Of a stretch of 64,000 bases of DNA, positions 43,075-53,453 are shown piece by piece. The first letter of the stretch is position 1. Each line of letters begins with the position of its first letter. Origin of the DNA: Prochlorococcus marinus XMU1402 (GTDB lineage: Bacteria; Cyanobacteriota; Cyanobacteriia; PCC-6307; Cyanobiaceae); the NCBI RefSeq assembly GCF_017696205.1, contig NZ_JAAORD010000001.1, forward strand, positions 682,001 through 746,000, given 5' to 3'. The notes beneath the pieces are model-generated. The model made no database searches and had not been told where the DNA came from. It saw nothing but the letters and a program-made list of their open reading frames with translations. Both the position numbers and the translations under genes were made by a program.

Positions 43075-44862
43075 CTATTGATTTTCATTTAGTAAATTCA
43101 ATATATAATTTTTATCTTGAGTATTTATAAAATCTCCGAAATCCAAATCCAAATTACTCTTCCAATTATCAAATAATGGTTGAAGAGTTTTTTCTAAATC
43201 GTTAAGTTCCATTCTTTGTAAAAATGGTTTAGCAAGCCTTTGCAGATTTTTACTTCCCCCCAACCATAATTGGTATTTGTTTTGCCCACTTCCAACAAGT
43301 GCTAATTCGGCCATATAAGGCCTTGTACATCCATTCGGACATCCTGTCATTCTGAATAATATTGTCTTTGGTATTTTTAGATCTAATAGTAAATTTTCAA
43401 TCCTTTTTAATACATCAGGTAATATTCTTTCGGCTTCAGTCATAGCAAGACCACAAAGTGGTAAAGCAGGACAAGCTAAAGCATGCCTTTGTATTTCATT
43501 AATGTTTTCTAAATTTTCGTATCCAATTTTTGATAGAGATTTTTGAATTTCACCTTTGTTTTTATTGGCGATATTACAAAGTAAAATATCTTGATTAGGT
43601 GTGAGTCTTAAATCTAAATTATATTTTTTAACAATACTTGTGATGGTATTCTTCTTCTCTCCAGATAATCTCCCTGATAATAATGGTAAGCCTACGAATT
43701 GGGAGGTTTTATTTTGTTTATGCCAACCAAGGTAATCAATAAGAACCTTATCAGGTTCTTTTCTAATTTTTTTTATTTCTTTTTTGAAATACTTATCAGA
43801 AAGTATCTTTTTGAACCATTTAATACCTTTTCTATGAAGAAGATATTTCATTCTTGAATTTTTTCTTGATTTTCTATCACCATAATCTCTTTGAATAGCC
43901 ACAATGCTTTGTATTAATTCATAAACATCAGGTTCTTCAACATATCCAAGTGGATCTGCAATTCTTGCAAAGGTCTCTTCATTATTATGTGTGCGACCCA
44001 TACCACCTCCAACATAGAAGTTGCAGCCTTCTAAGTTTCCATCTTTAGAGGTAAAGGCAACTATTCCTATGTCATTGGTAAGAAGATCAACAGAATTGTC
44101 CCCAGGAACTGTAACAGCACATTTGAATTTTCTTGGTAAATAAGTTGAACCATATAGAGGCTCATCTTTTATCCCACTAAAAACATTATCTTTGAATTGG
44201 AGTTTCCTAATTGCTTCAATATCCTTGTCAGGCTTTATGGTGTACTCTAAATCTCCATCAGCCCAAAGCTCTAAAAAAGTGCCTTGGCCAGCCATTGGGG
44301 TGAGAAGATCTGCAACTTTTTTTGCCAATGCTCTTGCAATATTATAGTCTGGCGAATCAAATGGGGCCGCGGGGGCCATAACGTTTCTATTTATGTCTCC
44401 ACATGCAGCTAATGTTGAGCCCATTGAATTAACTATTGTTTTAATTACTTCCTTTAGGTTCTCTTTTCTAATTCCATGCATTTGAAAGGCTTGTCTTGTA
44501 GTGGCCCTAAGTGTCCCATTACCTAATTTGTCAGATAATTCATCTAATGCTAAAAATAATTTCCCAGGGACTTCACCGCCTGGATTTCTTAACCTAAGCA
44601 TCATTTGCCAATCTTTACTTTTGCCAGGCTTTCTATTTTCCCTATTATCTTGTTGATAACTACCATGAAACTTCAACAACTGCACTGCATCATTAGTGAA
44701 ATGATCGCTCTCATTGATTAATTCCGTTGCAAGTGGTTCCTTAAGGAATTGGCTACTTTTTTTAAAATTTTCAAATTTAGAAACTTCTAATCCATTTGCC
44801 AAACAAACTGTTTCTTCTTTGGCAGAATTTTTTTTCTTTTTTACTTTCTCAACCTTGATCAA
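43075..44862 (-). CDS. sir: Ferredoxin-dependent sulfite reductase
   Basis: A 595 aa sirohaem/4Fe-4S reductase. The cluster Cys are C464, C470 (ACPALPLC) and C508, C512 (TGCPNGC). LRATTRQAFQMHGI and the GGGMGRTH segment belong to the sirohaem-binding core. It reduces sulfite to sulfide with six electrons from ferredoxin for cysteine synthesis. The length fits plant/cyanobacterial Sir. Confidence 0.95.
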   Translation of the reverse strand: MIKVEKVKKKKNSAKEETVCLANGLEVSKFENFKKSSQFLKEPLATELINESDHFTNDAVQLLKFHGSYQQDNRENRKPGKSKDWQMMLRLRNPGGEVPGKLFLALDELSDKLGNGTLRATTRQAFQMHGIRKENLKEVIKTIVNSMGSTLAACGDINRNVMAPAAPFDSPDYNIARALAKKVADLLTPMAGQGTFLELWADGDLEYTIKPDKDIEAIRKLQFKDNVFSGIKDEPLYGSTYLPRKFKCAVTVPGDNSVDLLTNDIGIVAFTSKDGNLEGCNFYVGGGMGRTHNNEETFARIADPLGYVEEPDVYELIQSIVAIQRDYGDRKSRKNSRMKYLLHRKGIKWFKKILSDKYFKKEIKKIRKEPDKVLIDYLGWHKQNKTSQFVGLPLLSGRLSGEKKNTITSIVKKYNLDLRLTPNQDILLCNIANKNKGEIQKSLSKIGYENLENINEIQRHALACPALPLCGLAMTEAERILPDVLKRIENLLLDLKIPKTILFRMTGCPNGCTRPYMAELALVGSGQNKYQLWLGGSKNLQRLAKPFLQRMELNDLEKTLQPLFDNWKSNLDLDFGDFINTQDKNYILNLLNENQ

Positions 44863-44949
44863 AGGACCAAAACATATCTCTTTTTATACATTAGCGAAAA
44901 GCTTATTTAACTGGTAGTAAATTATAGTAATAGAAGTCATAATTTTTTC

Positions 44950-47112
44950 TTGTCTAAATATTTACTTGAGATAGGAACCGAAGAGTTACCAGCAAAATTT
45001 TCTCACTCTGTTCTAGATCAATTTAGATCTCTTATAGAATTTGAATTGGATAAAAAATTAATCAAATACAACAATATAGTTGTTACCTCTACACCGAGAA
45101 GGATAGTTCTTCTTATCGAAGGCTTAGTCGATTACGCAGAAGATAAGATAGTAGTGAGAAAAGGACCTAATGCAAGTTCGGCTTTTTTAAATGGATCTCC
45201 TACTAATGCTGCTTTAGGATTTGCAAAGAGTTTAGGTATTGATGTAGACAATCTTGAAATAAAAAATACAGAGAAGGGCAATTTTGTTTTTGGAACAAAA
45301 ATTGAGCAAGGAAAATCAACAAGAATTTCTTTGTCTTCAATTATTCCTAAAATAGTTAAGAGTCTTCAAGGACCTCGATTTATGAAGTGGGGTGCAGGGA
45401 ATATAAAATTTTCAAGACCTATTCGGTGGATTACTTCTATTTACAATGATGATATCCTTGATTTCGCCTTTGATGAATGTGATCCAAAAGTCGAAATAAG
45501 TAACAAATCAAAAAGCCATAGACTAATAAATGAAGTTTTTGAAGTTCAGAATCCTGATGATTTTTTTGAATTATTGAGACAAAATAGGGTATTAGTTAAG
45601 CGAAAAGAAAGAAAAGAAAAAATTAGAAGTTTAATAAATGAGGCGTCTAAATCACTAACTCTTGATGCTGACCTCTCTGAAGAATTACTTAATGAACTAA
45701 CTGATTTAGTTGAATGGCCAGACTTGATTATTGGTAAATTTAGTGAAGAATTTCTAGATCTTCCTGTTGAAGTTCTTTCAACAGTTATGAAAAGTCATCA
45801 GAGATATGTACCTCTCTTATTAAAAAATAATACTTTTTCAAAACTTGATTTAAGTTCTGAAAAAAATATTAGTACTAATTTTTTTGTTATTTCAAATGGT
45901 CTTGAAGAGTCAAATAGCAATATTGCCAAAGGTAATGAGAAAGTCCTAAAGGCGAGGTTTTCAGATGCAAAGTTTTTTGTAGAAAGTGATAAAAAAGTTG
46001 CCTCAATACAAAGAAATGAAAAACTTAAATCTGTTTCTTATTTGAAAGGATTTGGAAATATTTTTCAAAGAGTTGAGAGAATAGAGGAAGTTACTAAAAA
46101 AATTCTCATATTTTTAAACGATAAGTCATTAGATGATAAAAAATTAATAGAAGCTGCTAGATATTGTAAAAACGACTTGTGTAGCGAAATTGTTTTTGAA
46201 TTCCCTGAGTTGCAAGGAATAATGGGCGGTAAATATCTTAAAAATGAAGGATTTTGTAAGGATGTTTGTTTGGCGGTAGCTGAACATTATTTACCTTCCT
46301 TTTATAAGGATGCTTTACCCTCTACAAAATATGGCGCAATAGTTTCTATCGCAGATAAGATTGAAACTTTAATTAGTATTTTTATTTCTGGTAAGCGTCC
46401 AAGTGGATCATCTGATCCATATGCTTTAAGAAGAAATTTGAATGGAGTGATTAAAATAATTTGGAATTATGAATTTGATTTTCCTTTAGATAATCTATTT
46501 AAAGAACTAATTGATTCTTGGAAAATCTCCTTCCCTAATTTAAACTTTTCAAAAGAGAAAGTTTTAAATGATTTAAATGAATTTTTAGTTCAAAGAATTG
46601 AAAGTCATCTTGAAGAAATATCACTAGGTAAAGAATTAATAAAGGCAGTTTGCTCTTCTGATGAACTTTCTCAAGAAAGAATATTGAATATTGTTGATCT
46701 TAAAAATAGGATTAAATCAATTGTCAATTTTAAAGAAAAGGAATCTTTTATTGAAATTCAGAAGGTAATTACTAGGGTTAGTAAATTAGCTAATAGCAGT
46801 ACTCTTTCAACAGACGTTCTCTCAACAAGAAATTACGTTAATACAAAACTTTTCGAAAAAGATTGTGAAATGAAAGTTTTTGAATTTATTAGAGAATTAG
46901 AAAAGAATTTTTCAAAAGGTTATTCAAATTATTTGGAACTTCTAAATTTATTCGAGATTCATATTAATACTATTGAGGATTTATTTGATAATGAAAAAGG
47001 TGTTTTAATAATGACAGAGGATGTGAAAATAAGAAATAATAGACTAAATTTGTTGAGCTTAATAAGAAATTATTCTTTAAAGATCGTTGACTTTACACTT
47101 TTGAACTCTTAA
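44950..47112 (+). CDS. glyS: Glycyl-tRNA synthetase beta subunit
   Basis: A 720 aa beta subunit of the alpha2-beta2 glycyl-tRNA synthetase. It opens with SKYLLEIGTEELPAKF and has the HD-like region with MGGKYLKNEG and the conserved PSGSSDPYALRR. It requires GlyQ, not in this window, for tRNA charging. The start is TTG at 44950. The 3' end overlaps chlP (convergent) by 20 bp. Confidence 0.97.
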   Translation: MSKYLLEIGTEELPAKFSHSVLDQFRSLIEFELDKKLIKYNNIVVTSTPRRIVLLIEGLVDYAEDKIVVRKGPNASSAFLNGSPTNAALGFAKSLGIDVDNLEIKNTEKGNFVFGTKIEQGKSTRISLSSIIPKIVKSLQGPRFMKWGAGNIKFSRPIRWITSIYNDDILDFAFDECDPKVEISNKSKSHRLINEVFEVQNPDDFFELLRQNRVLVKRKERKEKIRSLINEASKSLTLDADLSEELLNELTDLVEWPDLIIGKFSEEFLDLPVEVLSTVMKSHQRYVPLLLKNNTFSKLDLSSEKNISTNFFVISNGLEESNSNIAKGNEKVLKARFSDAKFFVESDKKVASIQRNEKLKSVSYLKGFGNIFQRVERIEEVTKKILIFLNDKSLDDKKLIEAARYCKNDLCSEIVFEFPELQGIMGGKYLKNEGFCKDVCLAVAEHYLPSFYKDALPSTKYGAIVSIADKIETLISIFISGKRPSGSSDPYALRRNLNGVIKIIWNYEFDFPLDNLFKELIDSWKISFPNLNFSKEKVLNDLNEFLVQRIESHLEEISLGKELIKAVCSSDELSQERILNIVDLKNRIKSIVNFKEKESFIEIQKVITRVSKLANSSTLSTDVLSTRNYVNTKLFEKDCEMKVFEFIRELEKNFSKGYSNYLELLNLFEIHINTIEDLFDNEKGVLIMTEDVKIRNNRLNLLSLIRNYSLKIVDFTLLNS

Positions 47113-48433
47113 CTTTAATGCCTCCCTTTATTGAATAATTTTCAAGCATTTTTTCTACCTCTTTATTATCCCTAACAGCACTATCAACTGGTTTATATTT
47201 TAGAGGTGCTAAAGCTTTCCCCCTTAAAATCGAACCAAGTGTAAGCATTGTGATTTTAAGTTGCTGTAATGGTTTCATTGAGACAACTCTTTTGTATAAG
47301 TAACTATCAAAAGTAAGTCTTTGTACATCCATGTCATCACACATCTCAACAAAGGCTTCTCTTGCGGAGTCGTTTCTATAGAAAATATTTTGAAGAATTT
47401 CTAGAACTTTATAAGTTGTGCCATATTTTTTATCCCATTTTTTAAGATAGTTTTTTAAATCTTTTTCTGATGGAATTACTTGACCGTTTTTTGATGCCTC
47501 AACAATTTCCTCAGCACACATTCTCCCACTCTTTGCAGCAAAATAAATACCCTCTCCGGAACTTTTTGTAACATAACCTGCTGCATCACCAACTAATGCC
47601 ATTCTCCCAACTACCCTTCTTGGTCTTGGATGCTCTGGAATAGGATGTGCCTCTACCTTAATAACCTCGCCATTAACAAGTCTTTTCTTTGCTCTATTTC
47701 TTACTCCCTCTTGAAGTCCTTTAATTAATGATTGATTCTTTTGCATTGTTCCAGTGCCAACAGCAACATGATCATATTTTGGGAACACCCATCCATAAAA
47801 ATCAGGAGAAACATCTGTTCCGACGTACATTTCGGCAAGATCTTCGTAGTAAGTCATCTCCTCTTTAGGTAATTTAATTCTTTCTTGGAATGCAATAGCA
47901 ACTTTGTAATCTCCTGCATCCATTGCTTTTGCAACTCTACTATTAGCCCCATCCGCTCCGATTAAAAGGTCAACAGTAAGCTCTTTGAGATCTCCTTTTT
48001 TGTCTCCATTAGTAAAATCTGAATATGATAATTTGTATGGTCCTTGATTATTGTCGCCTGTATCAATAGAAGTAACTAATCCATTTATTAGTGTGGCCCC
48101 AAGATCTGATGCTCTATTACGCATAAAAGCGTCCATAACTTCTCTTCTACACATCCCAATAAACTCATTATCGCTTTTACCGTAAACTCTATCTAAGCTA
48201 ATATCTACCTCTCTATTTGATGGAGATATCATTCTCATATGTCTTACTTTTCTGTCAATAATTGATTCAGGTAAATCAAATTCTTCTACCATGCAAAGTG
48301 GAATAGCTCCTCCACATGGTTTTGCATTATCTAATTTCCTCTCGAATAGCCACGTCTTTATTCCAGCTTTAGCAAGTATTTCTGCAGCACACGAACCACT
48401 TGGGCCTCCTCCAATAACAGCTACCCTCAACAT
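47093..48433 (-). CDS. chlP: Geranylgeranyl reductase, chlorophyll phytol synthesis
   Basis: 446 aa when started at ATG 48433, which gives MLRVAVIGGGPSGSCAAEIL, the normal N-terminal FAD motif. The open frame extends 42 codons further, but that stretch is unlike the family and overlaps the divergent gene. DLLIGADGANSRVAKAM and VGRMALVGDAAGYVTKSSGE mark the flavin-binding fold. It reduces the geranylgeranyl group to phytyl for (divinyl-)chlorophyll and tocopherol. Confidence 0.94.
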   Translation of the reverse strand: MLRVAVIGGGPSGSCAAEILAKAGIKTWLFERKLDNAKPCGGAIPLCMVEEFDLPESIIDRKVRHMRMISPSNREVDISLDRVYGKSDNEFIGMCRREVMDAFMRNRASDLGATLINGLVTSIDTGDNNQGPYKLSYSDFTNGDKKGDLKELTVDLLIGADGANSRVAKAMDAGDYKVAIAFQERIKLPKEEMTYYEDLAEMYVGTDVSPDFYGWVFPKYDHVAVGTGTMQKNQSLIKGLQEGVRNRAKKRLVNGEVIKVEAHPIPEHPRPRRVVGRMALVGDAAGYVTKSSGEGIYFAAKSGRMCAEEIVEASKNGQVIPSEKDLKNYLKKWDKKYGTTYKVLEILQNIFYRNDSAREAFVEMCDDMDVQRLTFDSYLYKRVVSMKPLQQLKITMLTLGSILRGKALAPLKYKPVDSAVRDNKEVEKMLENYSIKGGIKVKSSKV

Positions 48434-48545
48434 ATGAAAAAAAATAATAGTGTATATAAAAGCTACATCTTTTTTGCTTATAAAAGTGCATTTCTTAAAA
48501 TAATAGTTAATATCGAAATATCTTTTCCAAATACACATTTCAATA

Positions 48546-49259
48546 TTGGAACAAAACAACGATATCGATCAATTTGATATACCGCTTGCCAAAAGAACAT
48601 ACTTAAAAAAACCTACTTCAGTATTTTTAAAAAAATTATTAATATTTTTTCCATTTCTATTACTTATTTTTTCTATAGCTGCATTGCGATGGTTTAGGAA
48701 TTTAGAAGCAGGAACTCTTCGTAATCTCATTTTTCAGGTTGAGAGAAATCAGGACCATAGAGTTTTGGGACACCTACCCTATGAAGAAATCCCAAGGGAG
48801 AAACTAGTTTTAATTGAGCCCAATATTGAAGTTCATCTTGATATGCGTGATTCTCTATTACAAATGAGAGAAGAAGCAAAAAAGGAAGGGATATATTTGG
48901 TCTTCTTAAGTGGTTATAGATCAATAAATTTGCAAAAAGATATCTTTTACTCTTTAAAATCAATTAGAAATCAAGAAGCTGTAGAGAGAGCTAGAGTTTC
49001 AGCACCTCCGGGATATTCTGAACATAGTACTGGTTTTGCAATTGACATTGGTGATGCTACTAAAAGAGAAACAGACTTTGAAACTGAATTCGAAAATACT
49101 AAAGCCTTTAGATGGTTAAAAAAGAATGCAGCTAAGTTTCACTTTAAGTTATCCTTTAACAAGGATAATAAATTCATAGATTATGAACCTTGGCATTGGA
49201 GATATGAGGGATCAATTGAAGCTTTAAAAATTTTTGAAAGTTCAAATAGAAATTTGTAA
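48546..49259 (+). CDS. D-alanyl-D-alanine carboxypeptidase (VanY type)
   Basis: A 237 aa M15B enzyme. One N-terminal membrane helix (about 29-47) places the catalytic domain in the periplasm. Zinc ligands are His160 and Asp167 (SEHSTGFAIDIGD) and His217, with catalytic Glu214 (EPWHWRYEG); FLSGYRS is the substrate loop. It trims the terminal D-Ala from peptidoglycan stem peptides. The start is TTG at 48546, 112 bp from the divergent chlP. Confidence 0.88.
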   Translation: MEQNNDIDQFDIPLAKRTYLKKPTSVFLKKLLIFFPFLLLIFSIAALRWFRNLEAGTLRNLIFQVERNQDHRVLGHLPYEEIPREKLVLIEPNIEVHLDMRDSLLQMREEAKKEGIYLVFLSGYRSINLQKDIFYSLKSIRNQEAVERARVSAPPGYSEHSTGFAIDIGDATKRETDFETEFENTKAFRWLKKNAAKFHFKLSFNKDNKFIDYEPWHWRYEGSIEALKIFESSNRNL

Positions 49260-49387
49260 ATCTAATTGATAATTAAATTATTCGATATGATTATGTTTTT
49301 CAAAGTCTTGGATAGAAAATTCTCATAAAAAGCATTCTTTGAGTTAGCCTTAATAAAGTCCATCTACAACTTATATAAATTTTATAA

Positions 49388-51184
49388 ATGTCATCTTCGA
49401 TAAAAGAAATTAGGAATGTTGCAATTATTGCCCATGTAGATCATGGGAAGACAACTCTTGTAGATGCATTGTTATCTCAATCAGGAATATTTAGAGACAA
49501 TGAAGTTATTCCTACATGTGTAATGGATTCGAATGATCTTGAAAGAGAAAGAGGCATAACAATACTCTCAAAAAATACAGCAGTTAACTACAAAGAAACC
49601 AGGATTAATATTATAGACACACCTGGACATGCTGATTTTGGGGGAGAAGTCGAAAGGGTTTTGGGGATGGTTGATGGTTGCCTTCTTATTGTTGATGCGA
49701 ACGAGGGACCTATGCCTCAAACAAGATTTGTTTTAAAAAAAGCATTAGAAAAAGGACTTAGGCCTATAGTCTTTGTAAATAAAATTGATAGACCAAGAGT
49801 AGTTCCAGAATTAGCAATTGATAAGGTCCTTGATTTATTTTTAGAATTGGGAGCAGATGATGATCAATGTGATTTCCCTTATCTTTTTGGTAGCGGCCTA
49901 TCTGGCTTCGCAAAAGAAGAGATGGAGTCAAATAGTGATAATATGATGCCTCTTTTTGAAGCTATTATCAGACATGTTCCACCTCCAGTAGGTGACTTAA
50001 ATAAGCCTCTTCAGCTACAAATAACTACTTTGGATTATTCTGACTTCTTAGGTAGGATTGTTATTGGAAAAATTCATAATGGCACTATAAAAAATGGTCA
50101 ACAAGCCAGTTTAATTAAGGAAAATGGAAAAACTATAAAGGGGAAGGTAAGTAAATTATTAGGATTTGAAGGATTACAAAGAATTGATATTAATGAAGCA
50201 TTTGCTGGTGATATCGTTGCGGTTTCTGGTTTTGATGATGTCAATATTGGTGAGACCATAGCATGCCCTGATTCACCTCATCCTTTGCCATTAATCAAGG
50301 TTGATGAGCCTACTTTAAATATGACTTTTGTTGTAAATGATTCTCCATTTGCTGGTAAAGAAGGAAAATTTGTTACTAGCAGACAGTTGAAAAATAGATT
50401 GGAGAGAGAACTCTTAACTAATGTTGCTCTTAGGGTTGAAGAAACTGATTCTCCTGACAGATTTTCAGTATCAGGGAGGGGAGAATTACACTTAGGAATT
50501 TTGATTGAAACCATGCGAAGAGAAGGGTTTGAGTTTCAAATATCACAACCTCAAGTAATATTTAGAGAAATTGATAATGTTGAATGCGAGCCTATAGAAA
50601 CCTTAGTTTTAGATGTGCCTGAAGTTTCTGTTGGTTCATGTATTGAGAAACTTGGATCGAGAAAAGCTGAGATGAAAAATATGCAGACAAGTTCAGATGG
50701 GAGGACTCAACTAGAATTTCTCGTTCCATCAAGAGGATTAATTGGATTCCGTGGAGAATTCGTGCGCATTACGAGAGGCGAGGGCATTATGAGTCATTCA
50801 TTTTATGAATATAAACCTAAAGCTGGAGACTTTGAAACCAGAAGAAATGGAGTTCTGATTGCGTTTGAAGAAGGTGTAGCAACGTTTTATGCTTTAAAGA
50901 ATGCTGAAGATAGAGGAGTCTATTTTATTAAACCTGGAGTTAAAGTTTACAAAGGAATGATAATTGGAGAAAATAACAGACCTCAAGATCTAGAGTTAAA
51001 TATATGTAAAACTAAGCAATTGACTAATATGAGGTCTGCAGGGGCAGAAGAACTAGATACTTTGCAGTCACCTGTTGATATTACCCTTGAAAGAGCACTT
51101 GAATATATTGGTCCTGATGAAATGCTAGAGGTAACACCCGATTCCATAAGAATGAGAAAAATAAATAAGAAGAAAAAGAATTAA
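49388..51184 (+). CDS. typA: Ribosome-associated GTPase TypA/BipA
   Basis: A 598 aa translational GTPase: P loop AHVDHGKTT (residues 15-23), [10 protein letters not shown] (switch I), [14 protein letters not shown] (G3) and VNKID (G4), followed by EF-G-like domains III-V and the TypA-specific C-terminal domain ([11 protein letters not shown]). It aids 50S assembly and stress adaptation. Confidence 0.97.
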   Translation: MSSSIKEIRNVAIIAHVDHGKTTLVDALLSQSGIFRDNEVIPTCVMDSNDLERERGITILSKNTAVNYKETRINIIDTPGHADFGGEVERVLGMVDGCLLIVDANEGPMPQTRFVLKKALEKGLRPIVFVNKIDRPRVVPELAIDKVLDLFLELGADDDQCDFPYLFGSGLSGFAKEEMESNSDNMMPLFEAIIRHVPPPVGDLNKPLQLQITTLDYSDFLGRIVIGKIHNGTIKNGQQASLIKENGKTIKGKVSKLLGFEGLQRIDINEAFAGDIVAVSGFDDVNIGETIACPDSPHPLPLIKVDEPTLNMTFVVNDSPFAGKEGKFVTSRQLKNRLERELLTNVALRVEETDSPDRFSVSGRGELHLGILIETMRREGFEFQISQPQVIFREIDNVECEPIETLVLDVPEVSVGSCIEKLGSRKAEMKNMQTSSDGRTQLEFLVPSRGLIGFRGEFVRITRGEGIMSHSFYEYKPKAGDFETRRNGVLIAFEEGVATFYALKNAEDRGVYFIKPGVKVYKGMIIGENNRPQDLELNICKTKQLTNMRSAGAEELDTLQSPVDITLERALEYIGPDEMLEVTPDSIRMRKINKKKKN

Positions 51185-51195
51185 TTATTAATTTC

Positions 51196-51564
51196 ATGAA
51201 TGAAGAAAGTACAAAAAATTTTCAAGATGCACTTTTTACTGCTTTAAATCTTTTTAACAATCACGAATGGTATGAGGCCCATGATGCTTTTGAAGAAATT
51301 TGGAATTCTGTTGATGGTGACGAAAGGCAAGTTATCCAAGGCATTTTACAAGTATCTGTATCACAGTTTCACTTAAGTAAGGGGAATTTAAATGGAGCTA
51401 CTATCTTGCTGGGCGAGGGTTTAGGTAGAATAAAAACCAGAACCAAGATTAATTTGGGTATAGATCTCGAATCCTTTTGCCGATGTTTGGAAGATTTATT
51501 GAGAAAATTACAATACAAAGAGATATTAAGTGAGAATGACAAGCCTTTTTTGAAATCTCTTTAG
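51196..51564 (+). CDS. DUF309 family protein
   Basis: A 122 aa helical protein with the DUF309 signature NHEWYEAHDAFEEIW (His23, Glu24, Glu27, His29). The His/Glu pattern and the later QVSVSQFHLSKGN suggest a metal-binding helical bundle, but no activity is established. It starts 11 bp after typA and is probably cotranscribed. Confidence 0.85.
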   Translation: MNEESTKNFQDALFTALNLFNNHEWYEAHDAFEEIWNSVDGDERQVIQGILQVSVSQFHLSKGNLNGATILLGEGLGRIKTRTKINLGIDLESFCRCLEDLLRKLQYKEILSENDKPFLKSL

Positions 51565-51583
51565 CTAATATGATTTTATTTTT

Positions 51584-51601
51584 TACAAATATATATTTGT
51601 A
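51584..51601. repeat. Perfect 18-bp AT-rich palindrome before lptB
   Basis: TACAAATAT followed by its exact reverse complement, in the 90-bp gap between the DUF309 gene and lptB. It could be a regulator site; AT-only palindromes also arise by chance in this DNA. Confidence 0.3.
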
Positions 51602-51654
51602 TTTATCGCATTCTTTTTTTAAGGAAATAAGTTAATTTTTTTGGTCTTAGGAAT

Positions 51655-52383
51655 ATGAACTTAAAAATCCAAAATGTATCTCTAACGATTCAAGGTAGGT
51701 TAATCGTAAATGATGTTTCAATAACTGTTAATCCAGGAGAAGTTGTAGGATTGATGGGACCTAATGGGGCGGGGAAAACTACTACTTTTAATCTTGCTGT
51801 GGGGAATATAAAGCCTGACAAAGGTAAAATTTTGATGAATCACAAAAATATAACTAATCTACCATTGCCGATTAGATCGAGACTTGGTTTGGGCTATCTA
51901 ACTCAAGAGGCAAGTATCTTTAGAGATCTTACTGTTAAGGAAAATATTGATTTGGCTCTGCAAAATTCATCTTATACTTCTGCTGCAATAAGAAACAGGA
52001 GAGAACAATTAATTAATGAATTTAATTTGAATAAATTTGTAGATAATTATGGTTATCAACTTTCAGGTGGTGAGAGAAGGAGGTGTGAGATAGCGAGAGC
52101 TCTAACTGTGGGTAGAAAAGGGCCTAGATATTTACTACTAGACGAACCTTTTGCTGGAATAGATCCTTTGGCTGTTAATGATTTAAAGAAACTAATTCTT
52201 AAATTAAGTGGTTATGGGGTAGGTATTCTTATTACAGATCATAATGTAAGGGAAACCCTTTTAATAACTAATAAGTCATATGTATTAAGTGAAGGAAAAA
52301 TTTTAGCTTATGGATCATCAAGGGAATTGGCTGATAATCCAATAGTCAAGAAGTATTATCTAGGAGATAATTTTAAACTTTGA
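51655..52383 (+). CDS. lptB: Lipopolysaccharide-export ABC ATPase LptB
   Basis: A 242 aa ATPase with Walker A GPNGAGKTT, YLTQEASIFRDLTVKENI (Q-loop region), signature LSGGERRRCEIARAL, Walker B LLLDEPFAGIDPLAV and the switch His in LITDHNVRETL. The 'FAGIDP' and 'ITDHNVRETL' strings are characteristic of LptB, which powers LPS transport to the outer membrane with LptF/G/C. Confidence 0.92.
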   Translation: MNLKIQNVSLTIQGRLIVNDVSITVNPGEVVGLMGPNGAGKTTTFNLAVGNIKPDKGKILMNHKNITNLPLPIRSRLGLGYLTQEASIFRDLTVKENIDLALQNSSYTSAAIRNRREQLINEFNLNKFVDNYGYQLSGGERRRCEIARALTVGRKGPRYLLLDEPFAGIDPLAVNDLKKLILKLSGYGVGILITDHNVRETLLITNKSYVLSEGKILAYGSSRELADNPIVKKYYLGDNFKL

Positions 52384-52495
52384 AAGCCTTTTTCTAAATC
52401 AATTTAAACTTTATTATTAAAGATTTACTCATATAAAAATGATTTAATTATAATTTATTTATCGTTGAATATTAAAATCGGATAAATTTCTAGAA

Positions 52496-53425
52496 ATGAT
52501 ACTAGATAATCTTTTTAAAAATTTTATATATGACCCGGTTTCAGTTTTAGGTCTATTAGTCTTTTATTTTTTATTAATTAACTTACCAATATCTTTAGGT
52601 GCAGTTTTTAAAAAAAAATCTTCTTCAATTGTAAGATTTATTACGATTTTAGTGAACCTATTAATAACATTACAATTACTTTTTAGGTGGTCAATTTCTG
52701 GGCACTTTCCTATCAGCAATTTGTATGAATCTCTTTATTTCCTTACTTGGGGGATCACATTGGGACAACTATTGGTTGAAAGGGAATATCAATTTCCAAT
52801 AATTCCCTCAATTGCAATACCAATTGAGTTATTGACAGTTGCTTTTGCTTGTTTTGTTTTACCTGACGATTTGAAATTATCATCCAACTTGGTTCCAGCC
52901 TTAAGATCTAGTTGGTTAATAATGCATGTCAGCGTCGTAATGCTTAGTTATGCGGCATTAATAATAGGTTCTTTGCTCTCGTTTTCTGTTTTATTTATTA
53001 ATAAAAATAAGCCGCTTCAAATCAGAAGTAGTTCTACAGGTATAGGGGGGTTCAAACTTTCTAATAACTATTCTTTTAATGGTTTAGTTGAACCTACTGA
53101 ATTCTCTCATTCAGAAGAATTAGATACATTAAGTTATCGTTCTATATTAATAGGATTTGTTCTTTTGACTCTCGGTTTAATTTCAGGTGCAGTCTGGGCT
53201 AACGAGGCCTGGGGTACATGGTGGAGTTGGGATCCAAAAGAAACATGGGCATTTATCTCATGGTTGTTTTATGCCGCTTATCTGCATATGAGAATTAGCA
53301 AGGGTTGGCAAGGACGCAAACCAGCATTATTAGCATCAACAGGCTTTTTAGTGGTTTTAGTATGTTATTTAGGAGTTAATTTCTTAGGAATAGGCTTACA
53401 TAGTTATGGCTGGATATTTGGGTGA
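52496..53425 (+). CDS. ccsA: Cytochrome c biogenesis protein CcsA (haem-handling WWD protein)
   Basis: A 309 aa membrane protein with about eight helices and the WWD haem-handling motif WGTWWSWDPKETW between the last helices. SNLYESLYFLTWG and WLIMHVSVVMLSYAAL carry His/Trp residues that bind haem. With Ccs1 it forms the system II synthase that attaches haem to lumenal c-type cytochromes, such as the cytochrome encoded at 279-632. Naming differs between databases (CcsA or CcsB). Confidence 0.92.
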   Translation: MILDNLFKNFIYDPVSVLGLLVFYFLLINLPISLGAVFKKKSSSIVRFITILVNLLITLQLLFRWSISGHFPISNLYESLYFLTWGITLGQLLVEREYQFPIIPSIAIPIELLTVAFACFVLPDDLKLSSNLVPALRSSWLIMHVSVVMLSYAALIIGSLLSFSVLFINKNKPLQIRSSSTGIGGFKLSNNYSFNGLVEPTEFSHSEELDTLSYRSILIGFVLLTLGLISGAVWANEAWGTWWSWDPKETWAFISWLFYAAYLHMRISKGWQGRKPALLASTGFLVVLVCYLGVNFLGIGLHSYGWIFG

Positions 53426-53453
53426 TAAAAAAATTACCCATAAATATTAATTT

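Noticed and set aside
48434-48559. 42-codon N-terminal extension of chlP
   Set aside because: Cys/Phe/Tyr-rich, not family-like, and it crosses the start of the divergent carboxypeptidase gene; the FAD motif begins right at ATG 48433.
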